Below, piece by piece: positions 22,387-34,200 of a DNA stretch of 64,000 nt. The translations under genes were made by a program, and so were the position numbers. The stretch is taken from NCBI RefSeq assembly GCF_008831285.2, contig NC_045147.1:17400854-17464853 (forward strand), given 5' to 3'. How positions within the stretch are numbered: the first letter of the stretch is position 1; each line of letters opens with the position of its first letter. The DNA comes from Nymphaea colorata (taxonomy: Eukaryota > Streptophyta > Magnoliopsida > Nymphaeales > Nymphaeaceae). The notes below the pieces were generated by a model that was not told where the DNA came from, made no database searches, and saw only the letters and a program-made list of their open reading frames with translations.

Positions 22387-25191
22387 TTATTTATCCATCT
22401 TCCAAGGTGCATGCTTTTTATACGGGTCAAACTTTCCTTGCCATTGAGAAAACTGTCTTATCAAGCATTTATATGTCTTCGCCTCCGCCGGTGTAACATC
22501 TAATTTAGAAGCACTGAAACTCAACTTAACAGGGCATAAATCATCGAACTGATCCAGAAGATCCTTCTCCCCACCATCCAAGGCAGCGGACTTTCCATGC
22601 ACACGAGAAATAAGAACATCAAATTTTTTGCCAACATCAAATTTTTTGCCAACACTACTTGGTGATGTAGATGCAGACGCAGTGGAAGCATGATTGCCAT
22701 TCTCACGAAAGCTTTCAGAGCATACGTTGTTCAACTTACAATCAGCTTGGGGCTTATGGAAAACCAATAGATCCTCACGTTCTACTTCCTGAGAAGCAAA
22801 ATATTCATCGTTATCATTGGAAAGGGAAACAGCAGGTTCGACCGGCCTGTGGGAAGGTTCAGATGATACATGACTCTCACAAGCCTTGAGGAGCTCCTGA
22901 CACTGATTATGCACTTTCATTTCAGCAGTATAATCATTCAATTTGTCTTCTGAAGCACAATTACGTTCGTCACTGCCCATGTGTTGAAGAGAAAGTAAAA
23001 TGGGGAGAGGAAGCACTGGACCAACAAGAGCATGGTTCTTTGGCGTGCCGCGTTGGAAAATCTCACCTCTCTTTGCTGGTAACCTCAAAAAGAATGGTGG
23101 GAACTGGATAACAGATGAAGGGACGTCCAGAAAATGCACGCTACTCTCTTGGCTAGTTTGCAGGTCTGAATCCCTGAAGAATGCAAATTTCAATAGGTCT
23201 AACGAGACACCTGTCCACAGCATTCCACAGGCTACTTCAAATATACTGCTAGGGATGGTCACCTTATTAATGGAATCTTTAATTAGAGGCGAACCAATCA
23301 TCTTAACTCCAGCATTGTCTAACAGGCTACTTACTAATTCCTTGGACGTTTTCGCGTAAGAAAGCATTGTGCAATCCTTCAGTACTTCATCTGAGGCGAG
23401 CTTTTGCATCCGAAGAGCATCAATAAGGTCTGAACCGCCATTAAGATAGTGAAGGAGATAACGGAGATCAAAGCATCTGAACCTTGGATGTATTTCTTCT
23501 TCCTGTATTTCTTCTTCCTCGACCTCCATCTCCACAAACAAATTGTCTGAATCGGCAGTAGCTCCTTTTTTCAGACAAGAAAAGCTATAAGCAGCCCTAC
23601 AACTTTGGTATTCAAGTTTCCCAGATGAGAACAACTTCATCAAGCCAAATCCCCCAGACCTATCGTCTGGAAGTCTATCTGAACCATATTGATTCCTCAA
23701 GGGCAAATGTTCTTCACTGGTGACCATGCAGAACCCTGATAATTTCGTTTCTTCATCAGAAGACTTCATGGGGAACCCAATTTCCTTCTCAGTGATACAT
23801 ACGCGGCAAGAACAGTCCTTTCCTGACAATTTCAGCTCTGATGGTAGCTCCCAAGCATATACCAGACTTGGGGAATCTAATGGCGGATGAGCATCAGGAT
23901 GAGGTCCATAGCAGAAGATACTGAACTCGCTATATCTAAAAGAACCCACCAATATCACAAACCCCGAATCAGAAGCCCACTTAAACTCACCATTCGATGG
24001 CCTTAGATCACGCAACTTATGAATCTCAGTGTGACGGGGACTGTGAACGCAATGGTCCCATTGCAGAAGGGGCGTTAATGGCTGCCGTGTGTCATAAAGA
24101 AGCAAATAATAATTGGAAGCAACAACGAACTGAAAATGATTAAAGCTAGACTTGCAGCACGAAACGAAACGATCGTTTTCGAGCGAATGAAGTCTAAACG
24201 AATCGCAGACTTCGATATTTGCAACAACGCTCGCTATTGCATCCGCGCCTCTAGAATCGACCAAAAGCACCACATTGCCACAAGCGACGATAAAAATCCG
24301 CGGATGCCAAGAGAAATCACAACTCCACCACTCTTCTTCAGAGTCATCAGACCCAAAACGACCCAAATTTTTCGCGATTGCTCTACCATGAGCCCTGAGT
24401 GGCAGTTTTAGAGACCCAACATATGAACTCAGGTCAAATAAACGCAATTCTCCATTAGCTAAGATGATTGCGCTCTCTTCAGGCAGGTGAGGACTCCAGC
24501 AAGCATGAGAAATGTGGGTTCGAAACGTCGCGAACACCAGATGAACTAAAGCAGGCCTGCCATGCTTGATATCGACCCTGTACCAGTAAGCTGAGTAAGA
24601 AGTACAGGCTAGGAGAAAGCCTTCAGTAGCAGGAACGCATACTTGTGACGACATGGGATGAGAAACCCTAGACTGCGCCGATATCCGAAGAATCCGGTGG
24701 CCCAATCCCGGAGACAATCTGAAGAAGCTTCCTTTCTTCTCTGCCTGAAGCCTTTCCCGGGCATCCTTCCAGGCATCGCCGGAGAAGATAACGGCACCTA
24801 TAGAGTCAGAGTTGTAGCCTACGGGGAAAAGAAGCAAGAAGTCACCGTTCCTGCACTCTAGTTTCTGGAGGGCGTTGCCGGGAGAGAAGCGTTCCGAAAA
24901 CCGGCGGCTGAGCTCATCATCCTCATGGGCAATGGAGGATAGGACAGGTAACGGGACGAACTGGTCGAAGCTCCGGTGAAAGTTGACGATGGAATCGCGG
25001 AGTTCGGAGGCGGAGGGAGGGTCATAACTCGTCGGTGGTGTTCCCAAAGCCGGAAGGAGAGTCGAGGGAGGGGCGGCGGGACCGAAGATGAGGGGACCTA
25101 GGGCTTTGGCCGAGTCGCCGGAGAGGAAGAGAGGCGCCGGGTAGACGGAGCCAACTGTCCAGATGGATTTCCAGCCCGCCGAGAACTCCAT
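22387..25191 (-). CDS. TAF1C/Rrn6-like RNA polymerase I initiation factor, intronless
   Basis: A 934-residue protein in one exon. It resembles TAF1C (the Rrn6 family), a subunit of the SL1/core factor that recruits RNA polymerase I to rDNA promoters in the nucleolus. The resemblance lies in beta-propeller blocks in order: HACWSPHLPEESAIILANG (229-247), SWHPRIFIVACGNVVLLVDS (294-313) and VVASNYYLLLYDTRQPLTP (356-374), followed by LLQWDH. The second half is acidic (a Glu-rich segment) and disordered-looking, and ends in a conserved-looking tail with SQWQGKFDPYKKHAPW. The start was taken at the Met of MEFSAGWKSIWTVG; an upstream in-frame ATG at 25317 would add 42 residues rich in Arg/Lys that look like leader. 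The role in plants is inferred from the family. The lack of introns is notable in a protein this long. Confidence 0.7.
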   Translation of the reverse strand: MEFSAGWKSIWTVGSVYPAPLFLSGDSAKALGPLIFGPAAPPSTLLPALGTPPTSYDPPSASELRDSIVNFHRSFDQFVPLPVLSSIAHEDDELSRRFSERFSPGNALQKLECRNGDFLLLFPVGYNSDSIGAVIFSGDAWKDARERLQAEKKGSFFRLSPGLGHRILRISAQSRVSHPMSSQVCVPATEGFLLACTSYSAYWYRVDIKHGRPALVHLVFATFRTHISHACWSPHLPEESAIILANGELRLFDLSSYVGSLKLPLRAHGRAIAKNLGRFGSDDSEEEWWSCDFSWHPRIFIVACGNVVLLVDSRGADAIASVVANIEVCDSFRLHSLENDRFVSCCKSSFNHFQFVVASNYYLLLYDTRQPLTPLLQWDHCVHSPRHTEIHKLRDLRPSNGEFKWASDSGFVILVGSFRYSEFSIFCYGPHPDAHPPLDSPSLVYAWELPSELKLSGKDCSCRVCITEKEIGFPMKSSDEETKLSGFCMVTSEEHLPLRNQYGSDRLPDDRSGGFGLMKLFSSGKLEYQSCRAAYSFSCLKKGATADSDNLFVEMEVEEEEIQEEEIHPRFRCFDLRYLLHYLNGGSDLIDALRMQKLASDEVLKDCTMLSYAKTSKELVSSLLDNAGVKMIGSPLIKDSINKVTIPSSIFEVACGMLWTGVSLDLLKFAFFRDSDLQTSQESSVHFLDVPSSVIQFPPFFLRLPAKRGEIFQRGTPKNHALVGPVLPLPILLSLQHMGSDERNCASEDKLNDYTAEMKVHNQCQELLKACESHVSSEPSHRPVEPAVSLSNDNDEYFASQEVEREDLLVFHKPQADCKLNNVCSESFRENGNHASTASASTSPSSVGKKFDVGKKFDVLISRVHGKSAALDGGEKDLLDQFDDLCPVKLSFSASKLDVTPAEAKTYKCLIRQFSQWQGKFDPYKKHAPWKMDK
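22615..22650 (-). repeat. In-frame 18-bp tandem duplication in the TAF1C-like CDS
   Basis: Two identical 18-bp units (22650-22633 and 22632-22615 on the minus strand) encode GKKFDV twice, at residues 848-859. The copies are the same at the DNA level, so the duplication is young, and it keeps the frame. Confidence 0.95.
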
Positions 25192-27746
25192 CCGACGCCG
25201 CTTCCGTTTCCCGCTTCTCTTAGAAGGACGGCAGAGAGGGAAGAAGCAAATTGCAATGGAGTTTCTGCAGCCTTCCGTCTCGCCGGATCTTACATGAACC
25301 AAAACCAAATCGATCACAAATCAGTCATTACTAACCTCCAACCCACATTCCCCTCCCATTTTTCCATATTTAATTAAAAAAAAATCATATCTGCACTAAA
25401 ACGATGTATTTGGAAGTAGTTCAACTACTAGTTTTGTAGATATAGTGAAGTTTCTTCCGATGGATTTTGCCTAACAATTTTACTTCTATATAGGAGTTTT
25501 ATAAGTTTCACGCATCAATTATGCATATTTGATTAGTTTAAGCGTGTGAAGTTTATTACATTGAATACATTCGTGAAGATTCTTCCTTTTCTAGTGAATC
25601 TTATCGAGAAGATAATTGAATTCATTTGGTGGCACCGAAATTGGACCAACCTTTCAATTCATCCTTCTTCAAGTTGAGACTTTACAAGTAAACAAATATT
25701 TTCATGTTTCAATTGACACCAAATAATATTTTATGCATTTTCATCGTTGATCAGTCCTTGCTTCGGTAGTTAGAGTTTCAATATCAGTTTCTTTCGTTGA
25801 TAAATAATGTGTTAGGAATTAATTTTGTGCATGTTGTTCTTGTGATACACCTATAGTTTTCTTGAATATTTATTGTATGCTGTCAATTACAATCTTTCTC
25901 AATAAAGCTGGATTTATCAGACATTTGTTTATTCGATTAGTTATTAAATAATATAATAAACATGTTTAGATTGAACTAAACAAATATTAAATTGTATTTC
26001 TAAGGACCTGCTAAAACGTTGAAGCTAATATTAGTTCACCCAATGAAATTTAATGAAAATACAACATCTTTACTTTTAATCAACTTCTTATTTCATTTCA
26101 AGTTCAGTTAGAAAATTACTGTGTGTCACATTTTTGAACAATTCAAGCAATGTAGATAACATCTACAATGGTCTTCGGAGAAAATTGGGTGAGAGAAGAA
26201 TCGCAGTTCCGGAACACTTTTATTGACCAAATCACAAAAATTGTAACAACAGAAACAATTACGAAATCAAAACAGAAGAATTACTTGAGCAGAAGGATTT
26301 CTGCAAATGAAAAGGAGGAAGAAACTAAAAAAAAAGTTGGGCATTCCTTCTCAAGAAGAGATGTAAAGAGATCCCACTGAATCACACTCTATATTATTAA
26401 TGCATCACAATTAACATTACTTGAGATAAGTAAGTTTCATCTTCAGCGGGCCTTAGTTTATGCATTTATAGGCGATGAAACAGAATCGCTATATGGAACA
26501 TTTTGATCACGGCATGTTCCGATTCTCCCATTTAGTTTCTGAATTCATTCCCAGATATTTATTAACCAGGAAGAGTTCATTCTGAATGCAATATTCTACT
26601 GATCAAGTAATCAATGGAAGCTGGCCAAGATTGGGTAATATGAACAAGATGATTATGGAGGCAAGTCATAATAAGAAAATATGATTGTTTGTACAACTTT
26701 CTCATTTTTTATCCCGAAAAAAAAAAAAAAAGAGGCGGCTATGGTGGAAGCAGCACTAGATAGACTCTTGTGACTCAAAAGAAAGAAAAGGGCAATCGCA
26801 TCTTGGCATCTCGGATGGAATATTAGGGATCAAGTGTTCAAACTGCTACAAACGATGTTCACCTAATTACCGTGAGCAGCCATTTTTTCTGGAATGATAT
26901 TCTCGTTGTCAAATTATGTCAGATTGAAAGATATGAAAACTCATGTTTTTCAAATTAAGGATTTGGTAAAAGAGTTCAATAGAGAAGGTAAAGGTTCAAC
27001 ATCTCATAAGCAACTCTACAAGCATTATATCACCAAATCGACTAGGATCGTTCAAACTTAATTTGAGTTGAGAAAAAATATAAGAATACAAGTTTGTCTT
27101 ATTTTTTTTTTCATTTTAAAATGACAATATTTTAAATTATTAAGTTATAAAACAAAGAAATAAGGCAATGCGAGCCCATACTATGCAACAATCTTGGCCC
27201 GCTTGACCGGATCGCAATTGCCACCGCTCCCGTTGGCGGACCAACGCTTTGAGTGGCGGGAGCCTTTAAGTTTTCGTTCCTACGCAACTAGGAAACCGAC
27301 GTGATGTTGTTCTAGCTCCCCGCGTGTATCGGTCTTTCATCAACCGGTTTCTCTAATTTTTGACCGCCTGTTGGGGGAACGAACCAAACGGCCAGGTCCA
27401 ACAGAAGCCGCGCCATTTCACCGGAGTTGGGTTGGCGGCAAAGGCAAGACACCGAGCCACGCGTCGGCGGAAGGTGGCGGTGGTGGTGGTAGTGGTTTCC
27501 AGGAGGGGAAGGTTGTCATCCGCCGGAGGAGGAGCTTCCCGGCGAACGATCGCTGTCGACGTCTTGCCGGGTTCCGGGGTTCTTCTTGGTGATGAGGTCT
27601 TCTGTTCCCAATTGAGAAGCCTCTGATTGGAGAGAGCACAGAGCCCTTGATTTGGCCTTTGCGACTTTCCTCTTCCTTCCCCTCCGTTGGTGCGAGAAGA
27701 CGGAGGAGCGAGGAGGAGGGGAGGGAAGGGGTGTGAAGCGGGAGGG
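25192..27746. other. Spacer between divergent genes, with presumed promoters
   Basis: AT-rich sequence up to about 27170 with no supported ORF. From about 27200 it turns GC-rich and runs into the presumed leader of the LMBR1-like gene. Short frames at 27360-27639 overlap on both strands (Gly/Arg-rich on plus, Pro/Arg-rich on minus) and are best read as leader or promoter sequence, not genes. The two flanking genes are divergent and share this interval. Confidence 0.5.
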
Positions 27747-30700
27747 ATGTGGGTCTTCTACCTCATATCGCTGCCCCTAACCCTGGGGTTGGTTTCCGTA
27801 ACGCTCAGGTATTTCGCAGGGCCAGACGTCCCTCGTTACGTCCTCTTCACTGTCGGCTACGCCTGGTTCTGCTCCCTTTCCATCATCATCCTCGTCCCTG
27901 CCGACATCTGGACGGTGGGCCTTCATCCCTCCTATTTATTTTTGAAGTTTTGTTTCTTTAGCTATATGTCTCCCGTTTTCACCGCACATACATTCGTCGA
28001 GATCTTCGTCTGTATTTGTAGGGGGAAATTTGCTATCGGTTTCTTGAAGGGAACTTATAATATCGTCAATAAGTGTTTTATATTTTTAATTATTAATTTT
28101 TTCCGGAGAAGAAGAAAGGGGTGGCGGGAGGGGTGGATTTTAACTGTTTTCTGGCAGATCCTGTGGTCTTTGTTGGGTGGGAGGCTGGATCTGGGAATTC
28201 CGTCCATTTGGAGCCTTGGGACTGTTTTGTTCCTTGGGAAATCGAGTGAAAGTCCTCTTTTGGGTGTTCCTTATTTTGTTAGATTCAAGGTCGGCCTTTG
28301 AGTAATTGCTGAGGTCACCATGTGATTCTATGTGTGTTAGTTTCTTTAGATTGATTAGAGATTTGCATGGAAGCTTATTATTTTTCTGGAGGAGGACATT
28401 ATTTCAGAAGGATCTTGTGACTTAACCATTTGGTGGGTTCTGTTCTGAAGCATGATCATGGGCAAATTAAACAAATTATACGGGAACCACGTAGATGCTG
28501 TATTTTGAAATATTTAGTACGTTAGAACCGATGTTGATATGAGAGATTGCAAAAGGACGTGCTTAATTGAGGGGTTTATGCTTATTATCTTGAGGTAAAC
28601 TGATGAACCGTATGTCTTAAAAGAAAAGAAAAGAAGTAATAATTTCATTGGTGATTTTTGCAATTTATTGCTGAACTTTCTGGTGTAATTAGGTCCGAGT
28701 TTTATATTGTAAAAACATTATGTGTTTGCGTTAATGATTTTGCTTTCTCGTGCAGACAATTATTGGCCATGACAAGGGAGGTATCGCATTTTTCTGGGCC
28801 TGGTCATATTGGAGTACGTTTGCCCTTACTTGGTAAGTGTGGGTCAAATCTACGAGAATTCTGTAATTCTTTATGAAGGTTAAGAAATCTGGAAGGTCCA
28901 TTTAATGTTGATTGGTATTGTTTCCTCTTAAGGATTGAACCTTTGCTTTTATATGGCTTTTTTAACTTCTTAATGGATTGAACTTCTTGTTCTACTTTCT
29001 TAAAGACAATTCCTTGGGCAAGCTATTAAAGAAACATTAAAGGTTTATGGTTTGGCTTTCCTTTCATCCATCACTTTTTTGGATTCAGCTTGTATTCCTA
29101 CTAAGATGCTACTTCAATTTCGGTACAATTCACATATGGATAGTACATGAGTATAACTAATTTGGCATGATTGTTTGTACTCTTTTCAAAGGAAATATAG
29201 GGAGATGCAACTGCACTGTCTGTGTGGCTGACAATGGAATACATTCATGCAGATAATAAATAGATAGCTTGTGTACTAAAGGAGAGAACTCGAAGGAAAT
29301 ACAAATGCAGAAAGAATATAGATCTACGAGAACATAAATGTGCTGTATGTTTTGTCTCTGTATCTGGAGAAGGGATCCAGCTTTAGCAATAAAATCATGT
29401 TTTGGGGGTTTTGGAATGCCATGTTACATACTGTAAGAAGTTTGTAAGCGTTTACAGTGCATAGAAGATTGACACAAACCAACTCCTTTTCACCTTTTGC
29501 GGACTCTGGCCTTTTCATCATGAAGGTGAAATTCACTTATGTGTAACTATGGACAACACAGGAGGGAAGGAAACTTCTTGACAGTTGACAGTAACGAGCT
29601 ATCCAAGCAAAATCTCATTGTATGAAAATATGAGACTAGGATCAAAAGGTTGGACCTTTCTACAACTGGGACAGACCTGGGTGTAATGATAAATCACACA
29701 AAGCTTGTCTTGATGGAACCTTATAAGTCAATCCTTATCTCCCATATGATCAAGGCTATGATCTGGCCTGGTTGCTGGCTCCATTTTTCTGAACTTAAGT
29801 ACAATGAAATATATAACTACCTTCTTAGAGTGTATGAAGGTTAAGCAGCCTTGAATGGCAATCTTCATCCCTCAGAATGCATGGTGGTAGACTAAGCACC
29901 ATGGATAAGCCAAGTTTTCATTCCAGAGTCCAGACATTCAGCTCATTAAACCTGATGTCCTGATGTCCACCAAGAAACATTGGTCATGCAAACAAAAAAA
30001 AAAACAATGGCTTCATATCTATGGTAAAATGTGCGAGAGTTTTTAGGCTTGCTTGTTTGTATGAATCTATGCAGTATGGATACAAAAAATGGAAACCATA
30101 TCATCTGGGAATAGTAAGTTATAATTAGTACTGAATTTCAACAGCGCAGCATGGAATATGGGATCAGATTTGTCTATCCTTATTTTTCATTGGACATGCA
30201 CCATGTGGTAATTAGTACTGGGTATATATTTTGTTTGAATGATGTGTGAAAATTTTCGATGTTCTTCGAATAATTTGCTAAAAACAAACACAGTAGTTTT
30301 GTTCGCTGTCATATTTCTTTGATTTTGACTATTTTTCTGAAGCTCAACTTCTCCTATTTCATGTTCCTTATGTTTCATATCATGGTATTTGTCTACGCAG
30401 GGCTGTGGTGCCCACTATCCAGGGTTATGAAGATGCTGGTGATTTTACAGTGACGGAGAGGCTAAAGACCAGTGTACATGGGAACCTTGTCTTTTATGTT
30501 ACTGTTGGTTCCATTGGCCTTTTTGGAGTTATTCTACTCATAATCATGCACAAACACTGGTAAGATTTTCATGTTTTTGTTTTTCCTGTTTTAGTAATTT
30601 ATAGTTCCTTTTTTATGTGACAACCACATCACTTAATAAAGGTTCTTTTGCTTTTCTTAATTTCTTCTTCAACACACTCATACACACAAGCACAAACACA

Positions 30701-31153
30701 AAGTTGTGCACATATGTTGCATGTTTATATTGGGTTCTTAAATATGGCTGTCTGGATATGCACTTGTTGATGTCAATAAAGTTGGAGGTTGACAAATTTT
30801 GCACTTTCAAGGTGTTTTTCAATCTGCTATTTATCCATATTCATGAAATTTACATGTTCAAAACCATGGAACCACCACATTGTATGTGCCATTTTGATGT
30901 ATATTTCAGATGTCATAAGCATTTGAAGCTTAATGATCTGAACGTTTTGTTTTTCTCGTATGTTTTGATGAAATTATGTATTGCAAGATGATTCCTAGCT
31001 TTTAGACATTTAGAGTTTCATCATATGGTTGGAATCGTGAAGGCCTCCCAAAATGCAGATAGAACTTCTAAACAGCATGGGATGGGTATCCATTTGGACG
31101 GCTTAAACCAGCCGAGGAAAGCGCTCGGTTGGGGTTTGGTGTAAGGAAAGTGC

Positions 31154-31208
<55 letters not shown>

Positions 31209-34200
31209 ATCTGTGTCCATTGTGTTTACTTTGTTGGTCTGCACCTTTGCGGTATTTGACACTCATGTAAAGTGGTGAAACTCTGTTGAAAAGTGGCAAT
31301 CTTGTCAGTGTCCATGCAACATAGTTAATGAAAGATTCTTTGTAGTTCATGATCTGCTGAACTTTGCTTCATTGGTTCAATCTATGGTTCGTCAATATCA
31401 TGTCTGTTTGGCTTGTTTGCATGTGAATGTTAGGATGCTACTTTGCTGTTCCGAACTATCTTAATGTATGAACTTTTTAAAGGTTTCAATTTGTCTCTTG
31501 AAAGTATATGTTTGATTTTCTGTAGCTCATTGAATAAGATGCCTTCCTGAGTGCGGGTTGTACTCTCGTCTTGATGAATGCATTGTCACAAATGCAGGAG
31601 CGGGGGGGTTGTTGGATTGGCCATGGCATGTTCCAATACATTTGGGCTTGTTACTGGTGCCTTTCTTTTGGGATTTGGCTTAAGCGAGATACCAAAGAGC
31701 ATTTGGAGGAATGCAGATTGGGGAACCCGACAGAAAATTCTCTCTCATCGAGTTGCTAAAATGGCTGTGAATCTTGACAATGCTCATCAAGATTTGTCTA
31801 ATGCAATTGTGGTAACTAGTCTATCTTTGTTTATTACCTTGAAGCTAATGTTGTCATCTTTTATTCATGTCTCTTGGTCTGTTGGCTGTTTGAACGTGAA
31901 AGTGGATACGTTTAATAGACAGTCTCTACAAGACTAAAATTGTACTCTGTCATAGCAACGTTCTATATGGAGGTGACATTATGCTTATTTTAGTAACTTC
32001 AGAATTTGAGTGGTCAAAGAAATGCTCATCTTCCTGACATGAAGATATGATGAGGCTGGAAAAGGAAATTAGAAATGTTTTTCATTTTTGGGACTTGATG
32101 TTATTTATGGCCATTAGTTGCTGTTGTTTTGTCAGTAATTTGAACTCTTAAAAAAAAATTAGGACAAATTATTTTAGTCAGTGCAATATAATCCAAGGGT
32201 CTTATCAGTGGGACATGCAAGCAGCTGCATTTTTTTTTTCTTTTCATTGAGTTGAATAATTGCTTCTGGCTTTATGTGTTAGATTGCTCAAGCAACGTCA
32301 AATCAGATGTCTAAGCGTGATCCATTGAGGCCCTATATGGATGTTATTGATGATATGCTGCTTCAAATGGTGCTTGTCTTACCTCTCTATACAGTTTATT
32401 TTCTATAATTTTACTTCATCTAGGCATTTCCGTTCTCTCTCTTAAGTCTCACCCACCTTTTGTTTTCTGTTTTGTGTAGTTTAGAGAAGACCCTACTTTC
32501 AAACCAACTGGTGGCAGATTAGGGGAAAATGACATGGACTACGATGCAGATGAAAAGTCAATGGCTACACTTAGAAGACAACTTAGAAGAGCTCGGGAGG
32601 AATACTATCGGTATAGAAGGTGATTTTGCATCAAAATGGCTAGATCAACATTTTGTGGCTGTGAATTTTTCTGTAAATGCCCATGGTTGTATGCGTCTTC
32701 TTGTTGCTATGGACATTGATGCTTGAGATTGATTATGAAGAACACTACGTGTTTCATGGAACACTGAAACAAATTAGTCTTGATTGGGTAGTCTGGGTGC
32801 ATAAATGATGCCTTTTGGATTTAGATATCATTATCTATGATGAAAATTAGAGTATTTGCTACCATATTTTGTACTTCATCTTGTTCTCATCGCCTGCTGT
32901 CTATGTTCTTACAGTGAATACATGACCTATGTCATGGAGGCCTTAGAATTGGAAGACACTATAAAAAGTTATGAACGTGGTAGTGCATCTGGATGGTGAG
33001 TCTCTGGCTTTGTCTTTTTTTTGTTTTGTCTATTTTTGCATTAATCTTTTTGTGATTAAAATTGTTTTTACGCCACATGTTCTTGCATTTTTGTCTTGTT
33101 CTGATGTTTGATTCACTTGGTACTGACTGCAGGAAATATGTTTCAAGTTTTAGATCTGCTCGCACAGGCAGTACTGGAGAATTCTTGGATACGATAGGTA
33201 TGCAACTGATATTAGAGTGTTTTATCTTCTTATTCATGAATTTTTGCTTGCTAGTTATATGATCATGTGATTTTGTTTTGCACCTTTTTTTTACATGGTT
33301 TTATCATTCTCATTTGTGGTTCAATTACAGAAATTTTTTTTGTTATATTATTGTAGTTTTACTTATTCAGGAAATCTGTAGCTGTTATATTGGCAGAATG
33401 AAAGTTTTCCAGGAGTATGATAGGTAGCCGCCAGAGTACCTTGGTACCATCAGAAGTTAAACACACTCACACACCCTTTAATCTCTAACAAAAATTAGGG
33501 TTAACCATCAAGCCACTTCCAATTTTATTGATTATTCCTCTTGAGTCACCCAGCCTGCTATGTATGTGGGTGAAATTTCTGGGGCCTGATACAATGGGAA
33601 GCTCCTTTACCCAGATCCGACTTCTTATTATTCTACTAACTTGTCTTTTATCGGCGTATTTAAAATTCATATCCTTGCGTTCCTGTCAATGATTTTTTGT
33701 TTTCACAAAGCAATATGGAATTTCTACTACTTTTTTTTCTTCAATTTGTTGTGTTGCCCACCTTTTCGAGTTTCTGGTGGTCACTATGACACTATCTTAG
33801 TTTTTGCAGTATGTGATAAGATGTGCATGGTCACCTATGCCAGAATCAGCTTTACCATTACCTGTGAATGGAGAGTTGAGGTGGGTGAGAGATAGAGAGA
33901 GAGAGGAAAAAAAAACATGTGTTATCCTATGTTGCTCTCTCACAATCACTGTTATATAATTTTGACATGTTGTAACTTGTAAGATGGGAAAAATAACTAT
34001 CTTACTGAGCCAGATAAGAAATTTTGGAGTGTTGGTGATGCCTCTTGTGTTTCAGCTGCTATTGATGTTCTTTGTCCATATGTTGTGGCTTCTTGCAAAT
34101 TTGTATGTTTCTTCGGCTAACAATAGCAAAGTTAACCATATTTTCTAGTTTCTACTTCCTAGTACAAAATTACAAATGAATATTCAGGAAGAGAGAGCAT

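Noticed and set aside
25192..25317. Upstream in-frame extension of the TAF1C-like gene by 42 residues
   Set aside because: The added residues are Arg/Lys-rich with no family match, and the conserved start fits MEFSAGWKSIW. It is kept only as an alternative.
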